This document shows positions 8,060-15,140 of a DNA stretch of 16,235 nt, in pieces. Below the pieces are notes generated by a model. The model was not told the origin of the DNA. It saw nothing but the letters and a program-made list of their open reading frames with translations, and made no database searches. Source of the stretch: Entamoeba invadens IP1 (taxonomy: Eukaryota > Evosea > Mastigamoebida > Endamoebidae); assembly GCF_000330505.1 (NCBI RefSeq), contig NW_004440426.1, positions 208,059 to 224,293 of the forward strand, given 5' to 3'. The translations under genes and the position numbers were made by a program. Numbering within the stretch: position 1 is the stretch's first letter; each line of letters begins with the position of its first letter.

Positions 8060-9418
8060 ATGTCAAAACAAATGTCGCTCAAGGATTTTGATTATCCCTG
8101 CAAGTACAAGGCTGACACGACAAGTAAATACTTTAGTGAAGAATTGCCTGATGTCATGTTTGATCAGTTATGGCAACAACTGAAAGGTGCAGCTGTTATG
8201 ACATTAACCAAGTATGACCCGACACATGCAGACGTCTACAAGGGAATGTTAGCCAAAGGTGATTCCTTGTTTGATCCACAGTTTAAAAGTATGATGAAAG
8301 AATACTTTGCCGGGTGTTTTGATGTTAAATCTGCAATGACACAAACGATCTTTAGAAATGTTGTTGGGAAGATTATGTGTTATATGCGCTTTAGCACTGA
8401 AAGAGCACTTTACAGTGAAGAACTCTCTAAAGTTGAACTCAAACGTCCTCTTTTCATCACATCACTGCCACGAAGTGGCTCTACATTCCTTCACAATTTG
8501 ATCGCTAACGACCCAAGAGCAAATGCCATTCAACTTTTTGAACACATTTGCCCTGGAAGTCATACGATGGCCCACGACGCACGAATAAAAATAATTCAAG
8601 ATCTTTTGGACCAATTCCACAAAAACTCGCTTGAGGACTTCGACGCAGTTCACAACACAGACTCTCCTCTTAACTACGAGGAAGAAGCATTTTTCATGGA
8701 AATGCTTGGGCAGTGCTTTGTCATGTCCTCTTCAATTCCACGTATAGAGCAGTACAGAGAGCATTTATATAATGCAGACTTTCATTATGTCTACGAAGCA
8801 CTTATTGATGAAATTAAGATGCATTTGGTAGAATACCCAATCACAAGAAAAGACGGGTTTGTCTGTTTAAAGGCAGTCAATCACTTTGCATCAATGGCAC
8901 CAATGCTTGACGTCTTGGGTGATGAGAAGTACGAAGCCAACTTTGTGTGGATCCACAGAGAGCCAATTGAGCAGTTGAAATCGTTCATTGTTCTTATGGT
9001 TGGCTTGCAAGGCAGATTTGAGCATGATCTGGGAAGAAACGACATCGAGTGGATCAATAAATCTGCTGTAACAATCAACGAAATTGTGTTGAAAAATATT
9101 ATAGCAACACGAGATGAGTGGATCAAAAGAGACCCCAAGAGAGCAGATAAAATAATCGATGTTGGATTCAAAGAACTCACAACACATCCTAAAGAAACTG
9201 TACAGAAAATTTACAAGAAATTTGGAATTGACTATAACGAGGAAATTGATAAAGCACTTACAGCTACTATTGAAGACAAAGACCCACAAAGAACTCATGG
9301 AAGAAAGAAACACATGGAACACATCTATTTGTTTGATGAGGAGGAAATTAGAAATAAATTTAAGTTCTACTATGATAGATTCTCGGAGTACTTGCCAGAG
9401 TATTATGGAAAGAAGTAA
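8060..9418 (+). CDS. PAPS-dependent sulfotransferase family protein
   Basis: A 452-residue uninterrupted protein. Residues 129-148 (RPLFITSLPRSGSTFLHNLI) form the 5'-phosphosulfate-binding loop of sulfotransferases (P-R-S-G-[ST]-T/S). Residues 296-310 (FVWIHREPIEQLKSF) match the 3'-phosphate-binding strand and helix, with R300 and S308 as the expected contacts. EHICP at 161-165 follows the first loop as in the Sulfotransfer_3 type. The protein should move sulfate from PAPS to a hydroxyl or amine acceptor. No signal peptide or transmembrane segment is visible, so a cytosolic enzyme is likely. In Entamoeba, PAPS made in mitosomes feeds cytosolic sulfotransferases that make sulfolipids such as cholesteryl sulfate, needed for encystation; whether this copy does that is inference. 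Codon use is noticeably richer in G and C than in its neighbours, which suggests good expression. Confidence 0.92.
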   Translation: MSKQMSLKDFDYPCKYKADTTSKYFSEELPDVMFDQLWQQLKGAAVMTLTKYDPTHADVYKGMLAKGDSLFDPQFKSMMKEYFAGCFDVKSAMTQTIFRNVVGKIMCYMRFSTERALYSEELSKVELKRPLFITSLPRSGSTFLHNLIANDPRANAIQLFEHICPGSHTMAHDARIKIIQDLLDQFHKNSLEDFDAVHNTDSPLNYEEEAFFMEMLGQCFVMSSSIPRIEQYREHLYNADFHYVYEALIDEIKMHLVEYPITRKDGFVCLKAVNHFASMAPMLDVLGDEKYEANFVWIHREPIEQLKSFIVLMVGLQGRFEHDLGRNDIEWINKSAVTINEIVLKNIIATRDEWIKRDPKRADKIIDVGFKELTTHPKETVQKIYKKFGIDYNEEIDKALTATIEDKDPQRTHGRKKHMEHIYLFDEEEIRNKFKFYYDRFSEYLPEYYGKK

Positions 9419-9829
9419 TTCAAAAAGTGAAGTTTTTTATATTTAAAAAATATTAATCGAATTGGTGATAAAAGTCCACTTGATAAAATTAACTATATTT
9501 TATGATAAACAACCATTTATTATTAGTTTCTAATTTAATTTTTATTATATTTCATAAAAGTATTAATTATATTCAATTGAGATATCAAGACGACTTTCAA
9601 CGAAAACAAATAAAATTGTTTTTTGAGATGGATAGAATGAATTTTTTTAATCATTTTTTAATTATGTTTTTTGATTTTTTTGGTTTTTATTAATGTTTTT
9701 GAAATAATACAAAATGTTTTTTAAATATAGTAATAAATATTATGTTTTACTATAAATCGAAAACGAGCTGAACTTTTTCTCACTTGCTATGATAATCAAA
9801 AAAACTTTACAAGTAAAAAAAAATAAAAT
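9419..9829. other. Convergent intergenic region
   Basis: About 410 bp between two converging genes. AT-rich, with a 63-codon frame at 9502-9693 that is Phe/Asn/Ile-rich and judged spurious. A slightly less AT-rich island lies at about 9757-9790 but forms no recognisable motif. It should contain both polyadenylation sites. Confidence 0.5.
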
Positions 9830-11491
9830 TTATTTAAAAAACATGAACCAAACAAAAATCATCACGAAAAATGGAGGAGTTAAAAAGATTAAAAAATACC
9901 ATTTGATTTGGAATCCAATAGCAATTAAAAATATCAACCAAGAACATATGAAAATTATAAATGAAATTTTGCCTTCTTGTTTTTTTCCAACTTCGTACAT
10001 GAAAAGTGAGCAAAACCCACTCAAGAGTTTAGACCGAGTATAATAAAACACTTTCTCTGGGTAACTGTAAGTGGATTGGTTTGCTATACAAGCCAATGTC
10101 ATTAACATGTTGAACAATGAGAATATCAATAACGCATTTATCAAATAGTTTGTCACTTGTAATCCTCCATACATAAAAATAGCACCAAATAAGAGTTGAA
10201 TTGTGGTGGTAAGAAGAGATGGAATACAGTTACACCTTACTATGTTACAAAACAAATAAAAAACTCCAAAATATAAGATATCGATGATAATAATAGTTTC
10301 AACATGTGAAGAGATTAAAGCATCTAAAATCGAGTATTTCATTATAAAAAAAGAAAAGAGCATTTTAATCAACACATAAAGAGGAAAAACACCAAGTGAA
10401 ATAAACTTAAACCAGTTCATATCACTTTTAATGTATCTGAAATCAAGTTTATCAATTAAATGAAAAGGAATGGCATTATTGTGTACTCTTTTAATTAATT
10501 TAATATTAGTCAATGTGTTGATATTACTGGCACTTGATTCAATTTCTTTTAAATTGATTTTTTCAACTGAGTTTGGGAGAGTGACATTTGAGCAATAGAT
10601 ATTTGCTGTTTTCACGTTATCAAAACATTCACAATTTGTCTTTTCGTATATATTAAGTTTGCTTGGAAGATACAACTGTTGATATAATTTTGTTTGAGTT
10701 TCGAGTTGTATGAATGAAAAGTCGTAGCTGTGTTTTAAGGTGTACACAAAACAACCGATTGGTCCTTCAATTACAAAATTGAAATTATAAATTTGAACCA
10801 GCTCATTAATCTTTTTATATAAATAGTAATGTTCTGGTCGGTATCCCAAATTTCTGATGAAATTCAATTTAATTATTTTCTTAACATTTAGTGGGATCAA
10901 TTGATTTATTAATGGATCAAAATCAAATGGAAATGTGAATTTGGTTGGGTCAAAGCTTGTTTCAACTATTTTGAGTGATGGGAACCTTGAAAAGTCAAAA
11001 GTCCTGTTTTTATTGAAAACATCTTTTTTGAATACAATCTTTTCAACAAGATTTGTATCTTGAAATTGTTGATCAACTTTTGAAATAAACAATGTTTTAA
11101 GAGATATTCTACAATGAAAGAAATTGTTATAAACGTCTTGATAAAAGACCAAAAGTTGATTATTGAACTTTGATGATTTAGAAAAGATGTTATTATTGAA
11201 ATTGACAAGTGAAAGATGCTCAAAATTGTCAAATAATGTTGGGTCTTTTAATTCAATGAGTTTTTGATAATCTGCAATTGATATGGTTAAAGTCTCGATA
11301 TTTGGAAGGTACTTCGAAATAATTTGAACTGTTCGTTCACAATTTAATGAACATTCTGTGGACCAATTGTTTGTTTTCATTGATAACAAACTTTGTGAAG
11401 TAGCATGAGAAACCATATTATATTTGTAAAGATTTGATGGAGGCAAATATAATACAATATTCATCAGATAGACGGGTTCCAGAATTACCAT
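9830..11491 (-). CDS. F-box-like protein with six C-terminal membrane helices
   Basis: A 553-residue protein starting at ATG 11491-11489. Residues 4-40 (LEPVYLMNIVLYLPPSNLYKY...MVSHA) have the F-box pattern of a leucine-rich first helix, LPPSxLYK turn and VS. The middle, about 55-350, has irregular leucine-rich spacing (NIETLTISIADYQKL, FEHLSLVNF, VEKINLKEIESS), like degenerate LRRs. The last 190 residues hold about six hydrophobic segments: 363-384, 399-419, 426-445, 449-470, 509-528 and 531-551. F-box proteins usually bring substrates to SCF ubiquitin ligases; joined to membrane helices this could be a membrane-anchored adaptor, but the F-box call rests on pattern alone. No signal peptide. 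The protein probably belongs to a lineage-specific family; no function is assigned. Confidence 0.85.
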   Translation of the reverse strand: MVILEPVYLMNIVLYLPPSNLYKYNMVSHATSQSLLSMKTNNWSTECSLNCERTVQIISKYLPNIETLTISIADYQKLIELKDPTLFDNFEHLSLVNFNNNIFSKSSKFNNQLLVFYQDVYNNFFHCRISLKTLFISKVDQQFQDTNLVEKIVFKKDVFNKNRTFDFSRFPSLKIVETSFDPTKFTFPFDFDPLINQLIPLNVKKIIKLNFIRNLGYRPEHYYLYKKINELVQIYNFNFVIEGPIGCFVYTLKHSYDFSFIQLETQTKLYQQLYLPSKLNIYEKTNCECFDNVKTANIYCSNVTLPNSVEKINLKEIESSASNINTLTNIKLIKRVHNNAIPFHLIDKLDFRYIKSDMNWFKFISLGVFPLYVLIKMLFSFFIMKYSILDALISSHVETIIIIDILYFGVFYLFCNIVRCNCIPSLLTTTIQLLFGAIFMYGGLQVTNYLINALLIFSLFNMLMTLACIANQSTYSYPEKVFYYTRSKLLSGFCSLFMYEVGKKQEGKISFIIFICSWLIFLIAIGFQIKWYFLIFLTPPFFVMIFVWFMFFK

Positions 11492-11661
11492 TTTAATGAA
11501 ATTAATAGTTTTTTTTAGTTGTTTTAATATTTTTTATACTAAATGATTTATAAAAATATCATGTTTTTAATAAACATTCGAAATGAATTTAAATGATTTA
11601 TTTTAAAAATGAATTATCCATTTTTATTGTTTTTTTTATTAAAAATATAATTATTTATGAG

Positions 11662-12203
11662 TAAAGTCATTCTTAAAACCTTGCAACTTTAAGTGTCAGT
11701 GCAACTTTGTTTATAGTATAATTATAGTAAAATAATTATATGTATTTATAAAATTAAACAAGAAAACACAAACAAATTTTTTTAAAACTATTACTCCAAT
11801 TGAATTACTATAACTAAACTATAACTATATTTACATAATTTATTTTGGGTTGCACCATTCAACCGTCTTGTGTTTATCAAAAATTTGCAGCGAAAAAGTT
11901 TTTGAACCACACGAGTTGGCTTTATTCATCATTTTTGTTTTATAAATGAGATGTTTAACATCTGCACTATCCACAATCGGTTTACAACGCTGTTTTATTC
12001 GTTTTATGACAATTAAAATTCCGAATTTTTATACTTTTTATTAGAACAAGCAGTTGAACTCATTATTTAATTATCGAGTTATATTTTATGTTGATTTATA
12101 ACATAATTCAACTTTTTGTTTTTGTTCAAAAAAGAGTTTCCCCTTTGTTATGAGTAAAAAACAAAGAAAAATTAAAGTTGCACACTTATTTGGAATGACT
12201 TTA
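11662..12203. repeat. Imperfect inverted repeats bounding a ~540-bp module
   Basis: The left arm 11662-11692 reads taaagtcattc, an unmatched 8-9 bases, then tgcaactttaa. The right arm 12172-12203 is the reverse complement of the same layout (ttaaagttgca ... gaatgacttta). Both matched blocks are 11 bp, at nearly equal spacing. This looks like the ends of a small non-autonomous element or a relic; the bracketed DNA contains the interrupted small ORF. No clear target-site duplication was found. Confidence 0.5.
11840..12063 (-). pseudogene. Small interrupted ORF, unknown protein
   Basis: From ATG 12063-12061 a short frame encodes MSSTACSNKKYKN and meets TAA at 12015-12013. A second frame, open from 12028 to the stop at 11842-11840, continues for 62 codons (including RIKQRCKPIVDSADVKHLIY and NSCGSKTFSLQIFDKHKTVEW). 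One missing A in the A5 run at about 12030-12026 would join them into a ~74-residue, Lys- and Cys-containing protein. Codon choice and less AT-rich composition look coding. No splice pair in the right phase was found. It may be a decayed gene, a cargo ORF of the surrounding repeat module, or an intact gene with a sequencing error. Family not recognised. Confidence 0.4.
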
Positions 12204-12686
12204 TATCATTATATTTAATTCCATTACATTAATTGATAAAAAGAATTGACAAAAGTGACAATTACTTTAAACTTCTTATTGTTTGTGTTATACAAACACA
12301 ATATTAGATCTGATTAAATTATATTATGTTAAATAATTATTACTTTATTACTTTATTATTATGGAAATAATGTATAATAATGAAATGTCAAATTAAATAA
12401 TTATTCATTAATGATGAGATGACCAACTTGAAGCGTATATTTATTTTAATTATAAATTATGAACATTTAAGAGTAAGTTCAATAGAATTAATAATCATTA
12501 TCTAATTAATCAATATGCAATTATTTATAATCAATAAACTTTAACTATACTTTAATAATTAATATAATATAAATTGTAATAATATTATGTAATTTTTATT
12601 TATAAATAAAAAAGATAACAATTCTATTATAAAAAGATATATTTTACTATATTAAAATTATATAAATTATGATTTTTGTAAAATTT

Positions 12687-12741
12687 AATTTGCATCACTC
12701 TAACGACACAACCATAAAGTGTCGTTGGAGTGATACAAATT
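12687..12741. repeat. Long hairpin (23-nt arms, 9-nt loop)
   Basis: Arms 12687-12709 and 12719-12741 are complementary over 23 nt with two mismatches, each of the C/T type, so both become wobble pairs in one strand's RNA. The core is atcactc / gagtgat plus aacgacac / gtgtcgtt. The loop is aaccataaa (12710-12718). The core is much richer in G and C than the surrounding DNA. It ends 53 bases before the small hydrophobic ORF. It could be a structured RNA element, a protein-binding palindrome or the foldback ends of a mini-element. Confidence 0.7.
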
Positions 12742-12794
12742 TTTATAGTAATGTAAAAGTTCCAAATAAAATCTAAAAAATAAATTAAACTTCA

Positions 12795-13034
12795 ATGTTC
12801 ATTTTGTTTTCAGGCCTATATGCTGTTTTGCAATCAGTAGGCGCAGGAGTCACAATAGCTGCGACTGGTTCCACAGTTGCAGGTGCCGGTGTTGGATTAT
12901 ATGCAGGACTACAAGCGGCTGCTGCAGTTGTTGCGGGTCCGGTTCTCCTTCCAGCTGCGGCAATTGGTGGAGCTGGATATGCGGCATACCAGTACATGAA
13001 CAAAGATTATGATTATAAAAACAGCAAGAAATAA
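12795..13034 (+). CDS. Small Ala/Gly-rich hydrophobic protein or 3' exon
   Basis: A 79-residue frame whose base composition (near half G+C) stands out sharply from its surroundings. Residues 6-66 are an Ala/Gly/Val-rich hydrophobic stretch with glycine-zipper spacing (GAGVTIAATG, GAGVGLYAG, GGAGYAAY), long enough for two membrane helices, followed by a charged tail KDYDYKNSKK. LQSVGAG at 12-18 recalls the LQSVGAAG segment of ISG12/IFI6-like proteins, but this is only a loose likeness. An in-frame TAA lies four codons upstream of the ATG. The bases TTTTGTTTTCAG at 12802-12813 look like a splice acceptor, so the real coding part may begin at GCC 12814 as a 3' exon; no convincing upstream exon or GTTTGT donor was found. 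Function unknown. Confidence 0.45.
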   Translation: MFILFSGLYAVLQSVGAGVTIAATGSTVAGAGVGLYAGLQAAAAVVAGPVLLPAAAIGGAGYAAYQYMNKDYDYKNSKK

Positions 13035-13051
13035 TTATTTTTTTGGTTATT

Positions 13052-13077
13052 TTAACACTTAACTGGCCGAAAACCAA
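13052..13077 (+). repeat. Inverted repeat, left copy (TGGCC motif)
   Basis: This 26-bp stretch (core ttaacacttaactggcc) recurs as its reverse complement at 14043-14068 with four mismatches. A shorter relative (tggccgaaaaacc) lies near 13156. The pair could mark the ends of a ~1-kb degraded element. Confidence 0.55.
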
Positions 13078-13269
13078 TTATTTATTAGAATAATAACAAT
13101 ATCAAAAAATGCTTTCTTTAAAAAAATCGTTAAAAAAGACCAAAAACCCCTTCTTGGCCGAAAAACCGAAAAATGACCCAAAACTTAGTCAAAAATAATA
13201 AAAATGAGGACTCAATTAACTAAGATTTGTTTTTGAGGTTAAAAATAGCAACACTTTTTTTCAAAAACA

Positions 13270-13391
13270 CAGTCAAACTTTTCAAAAGCAAGAATGTATG
13301 GTAATTTTTGTTCTCTCAAGAACGGGAATTTTCGCCAATCAAACATCAAAACCTGTTCTATAGAAAACTCGATTTTTGGATTCAGCCCAAA
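13270..13391 (+). repeat. Diverged direct repeat, copy A
   Basis: About 120 bp that aligns with 14080-14206 throughout, sharing blocks such as gtatggtaattttt, agccaatcaaa/gccaatcaaa and atagaaaact. On the minus strand copy A is open for 65 codons (13239-13436) and reads FSIEQVLMFDWRKF ... KLPYILAFEKFDC; copy B retains LPYSPAFEKLDC but with stops and shifts. It may be the relic of an element's coding region. Just downstream, 13399-13439 can fold with ctattga/tcaatag ends. Confidence 0.65.
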
Positions 13392-14042
13392 CTGCTTTCT
13401 ATTGAGAGTTGCGCGATTCAGAAGTGCCGCGTTCAATAGGTTTTACTATATTTCAGAACCCCAAATTTGTTTTATTAAATAATAATATATCCAATATCCA
13501 ATAACAAATTTTGTTGCATAAATAAGACGTATATTATAAATATAAAAACGAACCATAACAAACTCAATTTGATTTGATGTATGTCGGTGTTGACTAGATA
13601 AACAGCAAGTTGCTTTTTAATTCGATAATATGTTGTTTTTATTGATGTTTTAGTTCATGTTATTAAAAATAGATCTGAATAAAAAACAAAATAACAATCT
13701 ATTAATATTATTATAACATTATCATAACAAATAGTAAATATTATGATAAAAAATATATAAAACTATTTATTTAGTTATTTAATTAATATTATGTAACAAT
13801 AGTTTACATTATTATATTTTCCAAACATCATTTTTGTCTTTTTTTGCAAAATCCAAAAATTTTTATGATATTAGTTTATGTTATTATAATTATACAAAAT
13901 ATTTATTTAATTATGTCGTCACTTTAAAAATAATTTTTATAAAATTTTTACCAAATTTCATTTTGAAACATGAAATTCATGAAAAATGAAATGAAAGGCA
14001 AAAATCAAATTTGGTATTAAATTATTTAAAAAATCATATTTT

Positions 14043-14068
14043 TTGGCTTTAGGCCATTTGAGTGTTAA
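14043..14068 (-). repeat. Inverted repeat, right copy (TGGCC motif)
   Basis: Reverse-complement partner of 13052-13077, matching 22 of 26 bases (core ggccatttgagtgttaa). It directly precedes the second copy of the direct repeat at 14080. Confidence 0.55.
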
Positions 14069-14079
14069 TGTTTGCACAT

Positions 14080-14206
14080 ACAGTCCAATTTTTCAAATGC
14101 AGGAGAGTATGGTAATTTTATTTTCACAAGGGTGTGCATTTTAGCCAATCAAAATTAAAACCCACTCCATAGAAAACTTTATTTTTTTGTTTTAGTCTAA
14201 AAAATG
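14080..14206 (+). repeat. Diverged direct repeat, copy B
   Basis: Second copy of the 13270-13391 repeat, about 810 bp downstream in the same orientation, with several small indels. On the minus strand the KLPYxxAFEKxDC reading is kept but the frame is broken by stops, so this copy is more decayed. Confidence 0.65.
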
Positions 14207-14253
14207 CCGATTCTTGGGTTTTTCACTGTAATTACAACAATATAGAGTTAGTC

Positions 14254-14436
14254 GGAAAACGTTGTCCTGGGCTTTTTGGTCAATGTAAATTGGAAAATAT
14301 CGGGATCATGTTCGAAATATAAAAAAATCGTCGTTTCAGTTTTTTTCCTAATTTTTACTTAATTCCCGGGGTTTTAAACAACTATTTGTGTATAAATTGA
14401 TAAAAAGGATAACGTTGACGACTGAGACAACGTTTT
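14254..14436. repeat. Nested AACGTT inverted repeats
   Basis: aaaacgttgtc at 14256-14266 is perfectly complementary to gacaacgtttt at 14426-14436. Inside the right end, aacgttg 14411-14417 also pairs with caacgtt 14428-14434. The CG-containing motif is rare in this AT-rich region, so three occurrences close together are notable. Confidence 0.5.
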
Positions 14437-14556
14437 ACAACAAACTATAAAGTCTGTTTTCTATTTAACGATATTGGGTTTTTACTATTATTTATAATAA
14501 CAGTATTATAATTTATAATAATAAAGTGGTTTTTCTAAAAAATGGTTTGTATTTTA

Positions 14557-14574
14557 TTTTTTTTTTTTTTTTTT
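14557..14574. repeat. T18 homopolymer
   Basis: Eighteen T in a row, the longest pure run in the window. On the minus strand it is an A tract and could mark the 3' tail of a retroposed copy lying to its right. Confidence 0.8.
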
Positions 14575-14640
14575 ATAAAAGTGTGCTAAAAATAACAAAA
14601 AACAAAATTGCTTTAGAACTAAAAAAATAATAAAGTCAAA

Positions 14641-14856
14641 ACGAAGAATAGGTTGGTCTTGAAATGTGAATACGACGAAATAAACTATGTCAACCAGGTT
14701 ATTTAAAATGAATATGTTGTCATATTTGATAGAGCAGACGCGTCAAATTATCATTTGGGTCAAATTGAAAACGACAACAAGTGAATTGGAAAAAAGTCAA
14801 TGCTTAGGATTTGTTTATCATTAGTTAAAATTAATGACAATTTTATTAATAGTTAA
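14641..14856 (+). pseudogene. Decayed coding relic inside the inverted-repeat element
   Basis: One frame reads protein-like between stops: LVLKCEYDEINYVNQVI, stop (14704-14706), NEYVVIFDRADASNYHLGQI with a few more residues, stop (14782-14784), then IGKKSMLRICLSLVK to a stop at 14854-14856. Base composition is less AT-rich than the flanks. The likeness to protein is judged only by composition and amphipathic pattern; no family recognised. Confidence 0.3.
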
Positions 14857-15140
14857 TGGTTTTTAATTAGCGATATTGAGTATAGTAAATAATGGTTTCA
14901 TATTTTCGGTCTAGTTCTCTTCTTTGTTATATTTTTAGAATATCGCTAAACTGAAAACAGACTTTATTTTGAAAAATATTATTCGCAATGTAACAAATTA
15001 TTCTATTCATTAACACAATAAAGTTATTGATATTAAATAATTAAAACCTTATGTTTTGATAAACACAATAAAAATTTATTTAAAATATTTCAATTTAATT
15101 GCAATGACTTACTTTTTGGCTCAAAAATAGATTCTGAATC

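Larger units (their letters stand above)
11492..12794. other. Gene-poor AT-rich stretch with repeats and a broken small ORF
   Basis: About 1.3 kb. It contains an imperfect inverted repeat pair at 11662-11692 and 12172-12203, a small interrupted ORF between them (11840-12063, minus) and a strong hairpin at 12687-12741, each listed separately. The remainder, notably 12204-12686, is AT-rich with nothing recognised. Confidence 0.6.
14447..14967. mobile_element. 521-bp element with 29-bp terminal inverted repeats (MITE-like)
   Basis: The left end 14447-14475 (starting ataaagtctgttttc) and the right end 14939-14967 (ending gaaaacagactttat) are reverse complements over 29 bp with three mismatches. 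A further direct copy of gcgatattgag lies at about 14870. No obvious target-site duplication is seen next to the ends, and no intact transposase frame lies inside, so this would be a non-autonomous or decayed DNA element. The interior holds a T18 run (14557-14574) and a coding relic. Entamoeba genomes do carry DNA transposons, but no family is assigned here. Confidence 0.55.
13035..15140. other. Repeat-rich gene desert
   Basis: About 2.1 kb with no intact gene. It contains a 26-bp inverted pair (13052-13077 / 14043-14068), a diverged direct repeat (13270-13391 / 14080-14206), small AACGTT hairpins (14254-14436), a 521-bp inverted-repeat element (14447-14967) with a T18 run and a coding relic. 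Between 13490 and 14040, and from 14970 to 15140, only AT-rich sequence is seen. Confidence 0.6.

Noticed and set aside
8891..9322. Minus-strand 143-codon frame over the sulfotransferase
   Set aside because: Antisense shadow of a gene with intact PAPS motifs.
9502..9693. 63-codon frame after the sulfotransferase
   Set aside because: Phe/Asn-rich reading of AT-rich DNA; no promoter signal or family.
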